Shown here: piece by piece, positions 39,674 to 48,024 of the stretch
How positions within the stretch are numbered: position 1 is the first letter of the stretch
How the letters are laid out: every line of letters starts with the position of its first letter
NCBI GenBank assembly: GCA_016297555.1
Contig: JAEDGK010000001.1
Span: forward strand, 1-49,155
Direction: 5' to 3'
Origin: Clostridiaceae bacterium
GTDB taxonomy: Bacteria; Bacillota; Clostridia; Oscillospirales; Acutalibacteraceae
DNA: 49,155 nt
The notes under the pieces: model-generated
Told to the model about the DNA's origin: nothing
Seen by the model: only the letters and a program-made list of their open reading frames with translations
Database searches by the model: none
Translations under genes and position numbers: made by a program

Positions 39674-39751
39674 CTATTATGTATCGTTATCATTAAAATG
39701 CCGTATTATCGAAAAAAGTGTGAAGTAAACAGGTTTGGAGGAGAACATATA

Positions 39752-41056
39752 ATGGAATCTCTCAATGAGATGTGGCAGCTTGTCCGTGAAAGGCTTAAAG
39801 AAAGCTGCGGCGAGGTCATATATGATATATGGATAAAGCCGCTTGAAATTATCAGCTTTGACGGAGCGAAAGCAGAGCTTGCGTCAAGCGAGTTTATGAA
39901 GAAAATAATTGAGCAAAAATTCGGCACGGCAATCCGAGAGGCGTTCAGAGTTGTTATGGGCTTTGATGTTGAAGTGGAGCTTATCGACCCGAATGCGGCG
40001 GTGCAGACAAAGGAGCTTGCCGAAAAGGAAGCATCCGTCAGCATTGAAAAAAACACATTTGAAACCTTTGTTGTCGGTCCGTCAAACCGCTTTGCCCATG
40101 CGGCGGCTCAGGCAGTTGCGGCAACTCCGGGAGCGGCTTACAATCCGCTTTTCATTTACGGAAACGCAGGTCTGGGCAAAACTCATCTGCTCTGCGCCAT
40201 AAGCAGCGAAATAAAGAGCAAAAATCCCAATGCGGATATTATTTTTACACGCGGCGAGGATTTTGTTAATCTTATTGTTGACGGAATCAACAAGAAAACG
40301 ATGGATAAAATCCATGAGAAATACAGAAACTGTGATGTTCTGCTCGTTGACGATATTCAGTTTATTGCAGGCAAGGAATCAACTCAGGAGGAATTTTTCC
40401 ACACCTTTAACGCCCTTACTCAGGACGGCAAGCAGATAGTTCTTACCTCCGACCGCAAGCCAAAGGATATTGAAATTCTTGACGAGCGCCTCAGGAGCCG
40501 TTTTGAAATGGGTCTTATCGCGGATATTCAGCCGCCCGATATTGAAACGAGAATGGCTATAATCCGCCGCAAAGCGGATATGCTCGGGCTTGAGCTGCCC
40601 CCTGATGTGGTTCAGTTTGTTGCGGAAAAAATCAAGTCCAATATCCGTCAGCTTGAGGGCGCGGTTAAAAAAATGAACGCGCTTGTCAATATTGACGGCT
40701 CGTCGGTCAATATGGCTATGTCGCAGACGGCAATAAAGGACATTATGAATGACAGCCGACCCGTTTCCGCTACGGTCAATTCGATTATTTCCGAAACGGC
40801 GAGAACCCTCGGCGTTTCTCAAAGCGATATAATTTCCAAAAAGAAAGATGCGGCAACGGCAAAAGCAAGGCAGGTAGCGATATATATCGTCAGAGAAATG
40901 ACGGATTTGACTCAAAAGGAAATCAGCGCCTATTTCGGCGGCAGAGACAGGACAACCATTCTTTATTCCATCGACTCGGTTTCCGAAAACATCAAAAAGG
41001 ATTCTGCTCTCAAAAAGACGGTTGACAATATTATCAAGAATGTTCAGGAGCAGTAA
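39752..41056 (+). CDS. dnaA: Chromosomal replication initiator DnaA
   Basis: A 434-residue initiator. Domain I (1-75, WQLVRERLKES...YDIWIKPL), a short linker, AAA+ domain III with Walker A GNAGLGKTH, Walker B LLVDDIQF and the arginine-finger region LDERLRSRFEMG, then domain IV. The DNA-binding signature normally reads GGRDHTT; here it is GGRDRTT, with Arg400 in place of the base-contacting His. GGAGGAG precedes ATG 39752; a longer ORF to 39635 runs through the promoter and is not used. ftsY, not dnaN, follows after 28 bp. Confidence 0.95.
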   Translation: MESLNEMWQLVRERLKESCGEVIYDIWIKPLEIISFDGAKAELASSEFMKKIIEQKFGTAIREAFRVVMGFDVEVELIDPNAAVQTKELAEKEASVSIEKNTFETFVVGPSNRFAHAAAQAVAATPGAAYNPLFIYGNAGLGKTHLLCAISSEIKSKNPNADIIFTRGEDFVNLIVDGINKKTMDKIHEKYRNCDVLLVDDIQFIAGKESTQEEFFHTFNALTQDGKQIVLTSDRKPKDIEILDERLRSRFEMGLIADIQPPDIETRMAIIRRKADMLGLELPPDVVQFVAEKIKSNIRQLEGAVKKMNALVNIDGSSVNMAMSQTAIKDIMNDSRPVSATVNSIISETARTLGVSQSDIISKKKDAATAKARQVAIYIVREMTDLTQKEISAYFGGRDRTTILYSIDSVSENIKKDSALKKTVDNIIKNVQEQ

Positions 41057-41084
41057 TATACATTAATAATTTATGAGGTAATCC

Positions 41085-42008
41085 ATGGGACTTTTTAAGA
41101 GAATTAACAAAGGTCTGAAAAAGACAAGGGACAGTATGACCGGCGCGATAAACGCCGCGCTCTACGGCAAAAATGAAATCGACGATGATTTTTACGAGGA
41201 GCTTGAAGAAATCCTTGTTATGGCGGATGTCGGAGTAACAACCGCTCAGGAAATCGTTGAAAAGCTCAGAGACGCGGTTTTCAAAAAAAATCTGCGCAGG
41301 GCGGACGATGTTAAGGCTGAAATCAGAAATATCGTTGCCGAGCTGCTCAGCGGCGGCGAGGAGCTTGATATGATAACCGTTCCGTCGGTTATCCTTGTAA
41401 TCGGCGTCAACGGCGTAGGCAAGACAACCTCAATCGGCAAGATGGCGGCAATGTTCAAGGCGGAGGGCAAAAAGGTTATCCTCGGCGCCGCCGATACTTT
41501 CAGAGCCGCCGCCATTGACCAGCTTGAGATTTGGGCTGACCGTGCGGGCGTTGATATCGTTAAGCATAAAGAGGGCGCTGACCCTGCGGCAGTAGTGTTT
41601 GACACAATTTCCGCAGGCAAGGCGAGAAACGCCGATATAATCATTTGCGACACGGCGGGCAGGCTTCACAACAAGAAAAATCTTATGGAAGAGCTTGCAA
41701 AGATTTACCGTGTTATTGACCGTCAGCTTCCTTATGCCGACAGAGAGGTGCTGCTCGTGCTTGACGCAACCACGGGTCAGAATGCCGTCAGCCAGGCAAA
41801 GGAATTTAAAGATGTTGCCGAAATAACGGGAATTATTCTCACGAAGCTTGACGGAACGGCAAAGGGCGGCGTTGTGCTTGCGATTAAAAACGACCTCAAA
41901 GTTCCGGTTAAATTTATCGGCGTGGGCGAGGGTATAGACGATCTCAGACCGTTTAATCCCAAAGCTTTTGCAGACGGACTGTTTGAAGAGGACAAAGACG
42001 AGGAATAA
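41085..42008 (+). CDS. ftsY: Signal recognition particle receptor FtsY
   Basis: A 307-residue SRP GTPase (NG domains) without the long acidic A domain of E. coli FtsY. P-loop GVNGVGKTTSIGKMA, then AADTFRAAAIDQL, DTAGR, and TKLDGTAKGG. It docks Ffh-ribosome complexes at the membrane. The gene starts 28 bp after dnaA, so protein targeting and replication initiation genes share a transcript. The compact N-terminus is usual in Clostridia. Confidence 0.96.
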   Translation: MGLFKRINKGLKKTRDSMTGAINAALYGKNEIDDDFYEELEEILVMADVGVTTAQEIVEKLRDAVFKKNLRRADDVKAEIRNIVAELLSGGEELDMITVPSVILVIGVNGVGKTTSIGKMAAMFKAEGKKVILGAADTFRAAAIDQLEIWADRAGVDIVKHKEGADPAAVVFDTISAGKARNADIIICDTAGRLHNKKNLMEELAKIYRVIDRQLPYADREVLLVLDATTGQNAVSQAKEFKDVAEITGIILTKLDGTAKGGVVLAIKNDLKVPVKFIGVGEGIDDLRPFNPKAFADGLFEEDKDEE

Positions 42009-42015
42009 TATAACT

Positions 42016-42615
42016 ATGGACTATATAATTGCTACTCATAATTTAAAAAAGCGCGATGAGCTTCAGCGGATTCTCGCTCCTCTCGGAATCAGAGTTTTGC
42101 TTGCCGAGGAGGCGGGCGTTGAGCTGACCGATGTTGAGGAAACGGGAACAACCTTTGAAGAAAACGCTTTTTTGAAAGCGGAAAGCGGCTGCCGTGAGAG
42201 CGGTATGCCCTGCATTGCGGATGATTCGGGGCTTGCGGTTGATTATCTTGACGGCGCACCCGGCGTTTATTCCGCAAGATATGCCGGCGAGCACGGCAAT
42301 GACGCCGCAAACAACGCAAAGCTTCTGAAAGCGCTTGAGGGCGTTGAGCCTGCCGACAGAGGCGCGGCGTTTGTGAGCGTTGCCTGCTGTGTTTATCCCG
42401 ACGGAAGAAAGATTGTTGCCCGCGGTGAATGCAGAGGAACAATAGGCTTTGAGGAGGTCGGACACGGCGGCTTCGGCTATGACCCTCTTTTTCTGCCCGT
42501 TGAATACGGCGGAGAAAAGACTATGGCGCAGCTTACCGCCGATGAAAAAGACGCAATAAGCCACAGAGGCAAATCCGTGCGCCGCCTCGCGGAGCAGATT
42601 GGAGAGAACAGTTAA
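42016..42615 (+). CDS. rdgB: XTP/dITP diphosphatase (RdgB/HAM1)
   Basis: A 199-residue nucleotide-pool cleaner that hydrolyses non-canonical purine triphosphates. Motifs: IATHNLKKRDEL (start), TTFEENAFLKA, ADDSGLAVDYLDGAPGVYSA and GHGGFGYDPLF, followed by SHRGKS. ATG 42016 is 7 bp after ftsY; the upstream in-frame extension lies within ftsY. yhbY overlaps its stop codon by one base. Confidence 0.95.
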   Translation: MDYIIATHNLKKRDELQRILAPLGIRVLLAEEAGVELTDVEETGTTFEENAFLKAESGCRESGMPCIADDSGLAVDYLDGAPGVYSARYAGEHGNDAANNAKLLKALEGVEPADRGAAFVSVACCVYPDGRKIVARGECRGTIGFEEVGHGGFGYDPLFLPVEYGGEKTMAQLTADEKDAISHRGKSVRRLAEQIGENS

Positions 42616-43049
42616 TGACAAGCAAGGAGAGGGCACAGCTCAGGGCTCAGGCAAACAGCCTTGAACCCCTGTTTCAGATAGGAAAGGGCGGAATGTCGGA
42701 CGCTCTTGCGGCTCAGACCGCAGACGCTCTGCGTAAAAGGGAGCTTATTAAGCTCAAGGTGTTGCTTGAAAGCGCGCCCGAAAGTCCGCGCGATTTTGCG
42801 GAAAAGCTTGCCGCGGCAACGGGCAGCGAGGTTGTTCAGGTGGTCGGCGGAAGCATAGTTCTTTATAAAGAAAATCCCGACAAGGATAAGGAAGAAAAGA
42901 AAAAGAAGCCTGCCAAAAAAGGCAAGCCTCTTTCAAAGGTGAAAGCCAAAAGAGCCGCCGCCGAAAAGCGTGAGGCGGAGGAGAAAAAAAGAAAAAGAGA
43001 TTTTTACGCAAAGAAGCGATACGGCAGAAATTCATCCGGCAACAACTGA
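42615..43049 (+). CDS. yhbY: YhbY-type RNA-binding protein with Lys-rich extension
   Basis: A 144-residue protein. Residues 1-92 are the CRM (CRS1-YhbY) domain (ANSLEPLFQIGKGGMSDALA, then RELIKLKVL and VVGGSIVLYKEN). The family binds pre-50S particles and is usually about 97 residues. The extra 50 residues are almost all Lys, Arg, Glu and Ala, a flexible tail likely to bind rRNA. It overlaps rdgB by 1 bp and ends the dnaA-ftsY-rdgB-yhbY unit; a weak GC hairpin at 43059-43095 may terminate it. Confidence 0.88.
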   Translation: MTSKERAQLRAQANSLEPLFQIGKGGMSDALAAQTADALRKRELIKLKVLLESAPESPRDFAEKLAAATGSEVVQVVGGSIVLYKENPDKDKEEKKKKPAKKGKPLSKVKAKRAAAEKREAEEKKRKRDFYAKKRYGRNSSGNN

Positions 43050-43135
43050 TATAAACAGACGCGGTGCTTTGTCAAAAATCACAGTAAATCCGCGTGAAAA
43101 AATTTTTTAATTTTATTTGCAACAAAAACAAGATA

Positions 43136-43165
43136 TTGACACACTTATTTAATGTGTGGTATAAT
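43136..43165 (+). promoter_or_regulatory. Promoter of smpB-ssrA
   Basis: TTGACA (43136-43141), an 18-bp spacer and TATAAT (43160-43165), 31 bp before smpB. A near-ideal strong promoter. Confidence 0.88.
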
Positions 43166-43196
43166 CGCACTCCATACGAGTCGGAAAGGTAATGCA

Positions 43197-43655
43197 ATGG
43201 GAAAAGACAGCGGCATTAAGCCGATTGCTCAAAACAGAAAAGCATATCACGATTATTTCGTGCTTGAAAAGCTTGAGGCGGGCATTGAGCTGTTTGGAAC
43301 GGAGGTTAAATCCGTCAGAGCGGGCAAAATCAACCTCAAGGATTCATGGTGCTTTGTCAAGGACGGCGAGATGTTTGTCAACGGTATGCATATCAGCCCT
43401 TATGAGCACGGCAACATTTTCAACCGCGATCCGCTCAGAACAAAGCGGCTGCTGCTCCATAAAAGAGAGATAAGGCGGCTGTATGCTCAGGTTAAGCAGG
43501 AGGGGCTTGCCCTCGTTCCGCTGAGCGTTTATTTTAAAAACGGGCGGGCAAAGGTTGAAATCGGGCTGTGCAAGGGCAAAAAGCTCTATGATAAGCGCGA
43601 AACCGCCGCAAAAAAAGACGCTCAAAGATCGATTGAGCGCAATTTGCGCCGTTAA
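43197..43655 (+). CDS. smpB: SsrA-binding protein SmpB
   Basis: A 152-residue protein that brings tmRNA to stalled ribosomes. Family motifs: IAQNRKAYHDYFVLEKLEAG, TEVKSVRAGKINLKDSW, and the basic C-terminal tail KKDAQRSIERNLRR, which enters the mRNA channel. ATG 43197 is preceded by GGAAAGG; an upstream in-frame ATG at 43152 overlaps the -10 and is excluded. ssrA follows 14 bp later, probably on the same transcript. Confidence 0.96.
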   Translation: MGKDSGIKPIAQNRKAYHDYFVLEKLEAGIELFGTEVKSVRAGKINLKDSWCFVKDGEMFVNGMHISPYEHGNIFNRDPLRTKRLLLHKREIRRLYAQVKQEGLALVPLSVYFKNGRAKVEIGLCKGKKLYDKRETAAKKDAQRSIERNLRR

Positions 43656-43669
43656 TACAATAAATATAT

Positions 43670-44016
43670 GGGGATGAAAGGATTTCGACGGGGAATCCGA
43701 GCCCGGATAAGCGAGTAGCGGGGCGGGACCGCTATAAAATCCGCAAATTAAATTTAAACGACAACAATAAAGTTGCACTTGCTGCTTAATTAAGCAGCCG
43801 TCTTTGTGCGGAGGACTGCGGCCGCACATAAGGCGTCGATCAGCAGTGACCGTGAACGGGTAACGCCTGATAGCCCGTCATGAATAATCCGGCTACCAAG
43901 CGCCGAAGCCTGCCCGGCGGCGTCGGCGTGAGGGAATGTTAAAAGACGGGATACACTCGTAGAAAGTCCCTGCAAAGATTTTTCGGACGCGGTTTCGATT
44001 ACCGCCATCTCCACCA
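43670..44016 (+). ncRNA. ssrA: tmRNA (SsrA)
   Basis: A 347-nt transfer-messenger RNA. The 5' end GGGGATGAAAGGATTTCGACG and the 3' TTCGATTACCGCCATCTCC followed by ACCA form the Ala-tRNA-like part, with GGGGATG pairing with CATCTCC; CCA is encoded. The tag frame ends NDNNKVALAA then TAA (43757-43789), followed by the palindromic hairpin CTGCTTAATTAAGCAG. AAC at 43757, nucleotide 88, is the probable resume codon; GCA at 43743 would be in another frame and hit a stop at once. Pseudoknot regions follow. Confidence 0.95.
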
Positions 44017-44027
44017 AAAAAACAGGT

Positions 44028-44050
44028 GTCGGCGCGTTTTTCGCGCCGAC
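44028..44050 (+). terminator. Hairpin after ssrA
   Basis: GTCGGCGCG / CGCGCCGAC with a 5-T loop. No T run follows, so it may be a processing stem or a weak terminator between ssrA and the first tandem DUF4474 gene. Confidence 0.5.
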
Positions 44051-44081
44051 GGTGAATAAAAGTGCAAAGGAGGAATTGTTA

Positions 44082-45143
44082 ATGAAAAAGAAGAATTTGC
44101 CCGTTATTGCAGTTGCAGTGGTTGCGGTCTGCCTTGTTGCCGTTGCGGCGGCGCTTGTAATTAAAGCGGGCGGAAACAGCCCCGGAATTCAGTCGGATGT
44201 TACCGAAAGCGTCGGAAACAATTATTATTACAACACGACTGACGACAGAACGCCTTCGTCAACCATTCAGGCGATTATCAGCACAACAGCTCAGGTGTTT
44301 ACCGACACCTTTGTCCCCTCCTCGGAGCAAAGCAAAACCGACACTCCCACTCAGAAGCCTCAGCAGACAAATCCCACAACCGTTCCATCAACCCAAAAGC
44401 AGGAGGAAGTAACGGTTCCGCAGCTCAACGAGGATGATATGTCGCACGCGGGAGCAAACACGGGTAAGGCGGTTTCGCCCGGCAAGGATTTGCCGCCGGA
44501 TATGTCGTTTTACGGCTTGAGAAAGCAGGGCTATGACATTATCGGCAAAAAAGACTACATATATAATAACGATAAAGACCCCGATTGTATGCAGAAGAAT
44601 TTCGGCTACAACAAGCTTTATGATGCGGGCGCAAGTCTTATTGATTTCAGCATCGATACCGTCAGGCTTGAGTTCGCCTACGGCGGCAAGGAATGGATGA
44701 TTCAGCTCTGGAAGGGTCAGTATATTTCGGGCAAGGTCGGCACCGTCGGCGGCGAAATCGGAGTTTACACAAGACCCAAGGGAACCATTTCCGCAATCGG
44801 CCATTACAGCTGTGCCGAGGAAGAAGATTGGCTCAATATGGAAATGACGGTTATGTGGGATGAATTCGGCAACGGCGAATATCTTCCCCAGCTCACGAGA
44901 AACTACACCGAGTATTGGTGGGCAACCGGCTTTGTTGACGGTCAGCTTGCCAACCGCAATGATTCTTCTCCGCTCAGAATTCTCGGCAGAATTACTTTCA
45001 AGGACGAGGAAATGGCGGTTAAATTTGAAGAAGCCCTTGTTAAAAAAGGCTTTACCCGCGTTTCAACCTTTACACCCGATGTTATTGACACCTATAAACG
45101 CTACGGCAACGATGTCATTTTCCTTTGGCAGGATGTAAGATAA
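44082..45143 (+). CDS. DUF4474 domain surface protein 2
   Basis: A 353-residue paralogue of the protein at 31717. It has a signal anchor (about 6-28), a Thr/Pro/Gln-rich stalk (to about 125) and a C-terminal DUF4474 domain with CMQKNFGYNKLYDAGASLI, GKEWMIQLWKGQY, GGEIGVYTRP, EDWLNMEM and YWWATGF. Probably displayed outside the membrane; activity unknown. AAAGGAGG precedes ATG 44082. No separate promoter is obvious in the 65 bp after ssrA, so part of its expression may be read-through. Confidence 0.8.
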   Translation: MKKKNLPVIAVAVVAVCLVAVAAALVIKAGGNSPGIQSDVTESVGNNYYYNTTDDRTPSSTIQAIISTTAQVFTDTFVPSSEQSKTDTPTQKPQQTNPTTVPSTQKQEEVTVPQLNEDDMSHAGANTGKAVSPGKDLPPDMSFYGLRKQGYDIIGKKDYIYNNDKDPDCMQKNFGYNKLYDAGASLIDFSIDTVRLEFAYGGKEWMIQLWKGQYISGKVGTVGGEIGVYTRPKGTISAIGHYSCAEEEDWLNMEMTVMWDEFGNGEYLPQLTRNYTEYWWATGFVDGQLANRNDSSPLRILGRITFKDEEMAVKFEEALVKKGFTRVSTFTPDVIDTYKRYGNDVIFLWQDVR

Positions 45144-45238
45144 TCTTACGGAATCAGACTCCTGACCCCGTTCGGAGTTGATATATAAGCACATGACCTA
45201 ATTACCCGGATATTACATATCCGCAGGGAGGAATTCAA

Positions 45239-46426
45239 ATGAGTAAATTAAATATGACCAAGCAGAAAATCATTATTCTGGCAATCAGCGCGGTTGTAGT
45301 TATTGCCGGTTCGGTTGCCGCAGTAACGCTGATAAAAAATTTCAGCAAGGCCAAAGAGGATACCACAACGGCAGGCACCGTTCCCGAGTATGTTTTTGAA
45401 ACCTATTATGAAACATATCCCGAATATGTTACCGACGCTGACCATTCAGCCGTTACAGATCCCTCGGGCAATATGCTTACCACTATCAAGAAGGTTGTAA
45501 AAACAACAAAAAAGGTTGCAAGCAACAACAAAGCAACCACAACCAAAAAGGCTGCCGCAAAAACCACAAAGAAGGCAGAGGGCAACACAGGTCTTGTTCC
45601 CAACGCCATAACCGATCAGCAGCTCGCGGGTTACAGATATGACCCTCAGGGTAATTTCTATTATACCGACGATAAGGACTGCTGGCAGAAGAATGCGGGC
45701 TACAGCGAAATTTACGATAATATGGCTCCTGCCGCAGGAATGTTCATCGATCAGATCCGTATCCGCTTCACCTACGGCGGCAAGGACTGGATGATTCAGT
45801 TCTGGAAAGGTCAGTACGGCTTCCTGCTTGTCGGCGCAGAAATCGGCGTTTACACCGCTCCCATCGGCTCATATACCGGAACGGTCGGCGATGTTAACCA
45901 CTATGACTGTGCAGACAAAGAGGATTGGCTCAATATGCAGCTCGATTGCTATTGGAGCAAGAATAACGACGGTCACTACAAGAAGATTTTCACAAGAGAA
46001 TACGGCAAGTATTGGTGGGCAACAGGCTTTGTTAAGGGTCAGCTTACCAAATATACGGCTCCCAGAACAGAGCTTAAAGTTAAGGGAAGAATTACCTTTA
46101 AGTCAACCGAAATGGCAAATCTCTTTGTTCAGGGTCTCAGAGAGTCGGGCTTCGGCAGAGCCGTCAGCTCAAGCCAGCTTGTTGACGATTCCTACTATCA
46201 GAAGGGCGCAGATGTTTGGGTTCTCTGGTCAAGCGCATATCATGACTGCTTTGTAGGCTATGAGGGCAGAACAACCACAACCAAGAAGCAGACAACTACA
46301 ACTACCAAGGCGACTACCGCTAAGCCCACAACAACCACAACCAAGCCCACAACTACCACCACTACTGCCGAGGAATCCACAACCACAACTACTGTTCCCG
46401 CAGCAAACAGCGAAAACAAGGATTAA
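45239..46426 (+). CDS. DUF4474 domain surface protein 3 with Thr-rich tail
   Basis: A 395-residue third paralogue. Signal anchor (about 10-33), a Thr/Lys stalk (KTTKKVASNNKATTTKKAA), the DUF4474 domain (about 125-335: FYYTDDKDCWQKNAGYSEIY, GKDWMIQFWKGQYG, GAEIGVYTAP, EDWLNMQL, YWWATGF) and a C-terminal low-complexity tail of about 45 residues, mostly Thr with Lys/Pro. Such a tail may be glycosylated or may embed in the wall; there is no sortase motif. GGGAGG precedes the ATG. A strong terminator follows. Confidence 0.8.
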   Translation: MSKLNMTKQKIIILAISAVVVIAGSVAAVTLIKNFSKAKEDTTTAGTVPEYVFETYYETYPEYVTDADHSAVTDPSGNMLTTIKKVVKTTKKVASNNKATTTKKAAAKTTKKAEGNTGLVPNAITDQQLAGYRYDPQGNFYYTDDKDCWQKNAGYSEIYDNMAPAAGMFIDQIRIRFTYGGKDWMIQFWKGQYGFLLVGAEIGVYTAPIGSYTGTVGDVNHYDCADKEDWLNMQLDCYWSKNNDGHYKKIFTREYGKYWWATGFVKGQLTKYTAPRTELKVKGRITFKSTEMANLFVQGLRESGFGRAVSSSQLVDDSYYQKGADVWVLWSSAYHDCFVGYEGRTTTTKKQTTTTTKATTAKPTTTTTKPTTTTTTAEESTTTTTVPAANSENKD

Positions 46427-46434
46427 ACAGAATT

Positions 46435-46479
46435 ATGCGGCGCATATCAGACGGAATATCGGATATGCGCCGCATTTTT
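46435..46479 (+). terminator. Terminator of the tandem DUF4474 genes
   Basis: Stem ATGCGGCGCATATC / GATATGCGCCGCAT, 13-base loop, then TTTTT; 8 bp after the stop. Confidence 0.9.
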
Positions 46480-46486
46480 GCGTGTA

Positions 46487-47281
46487 TTATATAAACCTGA
46501 TAATTTCAACAATTACCCGCCCTTTTTTGGAAACGGCAGAGCAATCGGAAACAATAATTCTGCCTTTTCTGCGAAAAACGATTTTATCGCCTGCGGAAAT
46601 CTTTTTATCGGGCTTCTGACATTCGGTGTCGTTCACAAAAACCGAGCCGCTTTCTATCGCCGTGCAGGCGTCGCCTCTTGAAACGCCGAACGCGTTTTTT
46701 ACAACGCTGTCAAGCCTCATTGATGAAACCGTGAAGCTGTCGGGCACGCCGACGGCTTTTGAACCCTCCCGTGCTTCGGCGGGAGGGATTATTTTTGCTT
46801 TGAGCGAGCTTCTGCCCGCCTTGCTGAGGTTTTCCGCGATGAACGGCGCAATTTTTGAAATAACCGCAAGCTTACACCCGCTGTCGCCGACTATTATATC
46901 GCCCGTCATTTCCCGCTTAATTCCCAAGCCCATTAGGGAGCCGAGATAATCGCGGTGGCTCAGCGGCGGAGAAAATCTGTCTTTTTCGATTTCGATAACC
47001 GCAATGGGGTCATCGGCGGGATTTTCGGCGAAGTATCCGAAAATATCCTCCTCATTACGAGCCTCGATATATTCGGGGAGCATCAGCGCAACGCACCGTT
47101 CCGCGTCGGCAAATCCGCCGTAAAATATTATCCCGATATCCGTCTGCCGCTTCACAAATGCGGAGACAAGCGATTTTTCGTGCATATCGAGAAAAAAGCT
47201 GTTTGTAATCATTGAATTTTCACGGCATTGCCGCGCTTTGTCCTCAATTATTGAGAGGAGCAATTTTTCTTCGGGGGTCAT
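46487..47281 (-). CDS. YlmH-like S4-domain RNA-binding protein
   Basis: A 264-residue protein resembling YlmH: an N-terminal RRM-like part (FLDMHEKSLVSAF, FYGGFADAERCVALMLPEYI, HRDYLGSLMGLGIKRE), then an S4 domain with SSMRLDSVVKNAFGVSRGDA, ESGSVFVND and GDKIVFRRKGR. YlmH proteins bind rRNA and rescue obstructed 50S subunits, and the gene lies in division clusters in many Firmicutes; here it does not, lying instead 14 bp after an ABC-2 exporter. GGAG precedes ATG 47281. Confidence 0.85.
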   Translation of the reverse strand: MTPEEKLLLSIIEDKARQCRENSMITNSFFLDMHEKSLVSAFVKRQTDIGIIFYGGFADAERCVALMLPEYIEARNEEDIFGYFAENPADDPIAVIEIEKDRFSPPLSHRDYLGSLMGLGIKREMTGDIIVGDSGCKLAVISKIAPFIAENLSKAGRSSLKAKIIPPAEAREGSKAVGVPDSFTVSSMRLDSVVKNAFGVSRGDACTAIESGSVFVNDTECQKPDKKISAGDKIVFRRKGRIIVSDCSAVSKKGRVIVEIIRFI

Positions 47282-47295
47282 TGCAGTTTCTCCTT

Positions 47296-48024
47296 TTAAA
47301 GACTTTTCATTTTGCGCGAGAAGCATAAAACTGCCGCCGCAAAAATGACCGCCGCATAGCCTAAAATCCACGCTAAATGAACGCCTATTCCCGCACAGCT
47401 TCCCGAAAGGGCGAGCTTTGCGGCGTCAACGCAGTGAACGAAGGGCAGGCAGTATGCAATCTTTTTGAAAACGCCGCCGACAAGCTCAAGGTCAAACCAT
47501 ATGCCCGAAAGCCAAGCCGCCGCGTTGACGAGAATCGACGAAATGCCGCCGACTGCTTTGTCGCTCATTATGCATCCGAAAAGCAGACCGAAAGCAATGA
47601 AAAGCAGGGCGCTCGGAATGAGGGCGGCTATGCAGAGCAGGATGCGGGCTGAAAATTTAAGCCCGACAAGCATCGCCGCGGCAAAGCAAATAACGCTTTG
47701 CATTAAGGCGGCGGGGAGGAGGGGCAGGGTGTAGCCGGCTATGTATTCTCCGCTTTTCATCGGCGAGGCAAAGAGCCTTGTCAGAAAAGATGAGGTTCTG
47801 TCCTTTGCAATCAAAGAGCCTGAAAAAAGCGTTATGAATGAAAGCCCGAAAACGGCTATACCCGGCGCAAGCCGCTCAATCTGAAACATCGCAACGGGAA
47901 TATTCGCTTGAATTGCGCTCATCAGAAACAGAAGCACGAGCGGAAAGGCTATTCCGAACACGAGCGAGAGAGGGTCGCGCAGTATTTCTTTAAGACATCT
48001 TACCGAAAATGCTTTAATTCTCAT
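47296..48024 (-). CDS. ABC-2 type exporter permease
   Basis: A 242-residue membrane protein with six helices of the ABC-2 family (ILRDPLSLVFGIAFPLVLLF; the usual SPMKSGEYIAGY loop). It pairs with the ATPase whose stop it overlaps by 4 bp. The layout fits DrrB/YadH-like exporters of drugs or lipids. ATG 48024 follows GGCGGAA; the extra seven upstream residues of the open frame are within the ATPase gene. Confidence 0.85.
   Translation of the reverse strand: MRIKAFSVRCLKEILRDPLSLVFGIAFPLVLLFLMSAIQANIPVAMFQIERLAPGIAVFGLSFITLFSGSLIAKDRTSSFLTRLFASPMKSGEYIAGYTLPLLPAALMQSVICFAAAMLVGLKFSARILLCIAALIPSALLFIAFGLLFGCIMSDKAVGGISSILVNAAAWLSGIWFDLELVGGVFKKIAYCLPFVHCVDAAKLALSGSCAGIGVHLAWILGYAAVIFAAAVLCFSRKMKSL

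Larger units (their letters stand above)
39432..39751. other. rpmH-dnaA intergenic region, no consensus DnaA boxes
   Basis: A 320-bp AT-rich gap between divergent rpmH and dnaA. It holds two opposite promoters (39578-39607 minus, 39645-39673 plus). In other Firmicutes such a gap may be part of oriC. Reading both strands I find no TTATCCACA or close cluster, so an origin is not supported here. Confidence 0.6.

Noticed and set aside
39432..39751. Possible oriC next to dnaA
   Set aside because: No DnaA-box cluster or repeat array found on either strand; the gap is explained by two opposed promoters.
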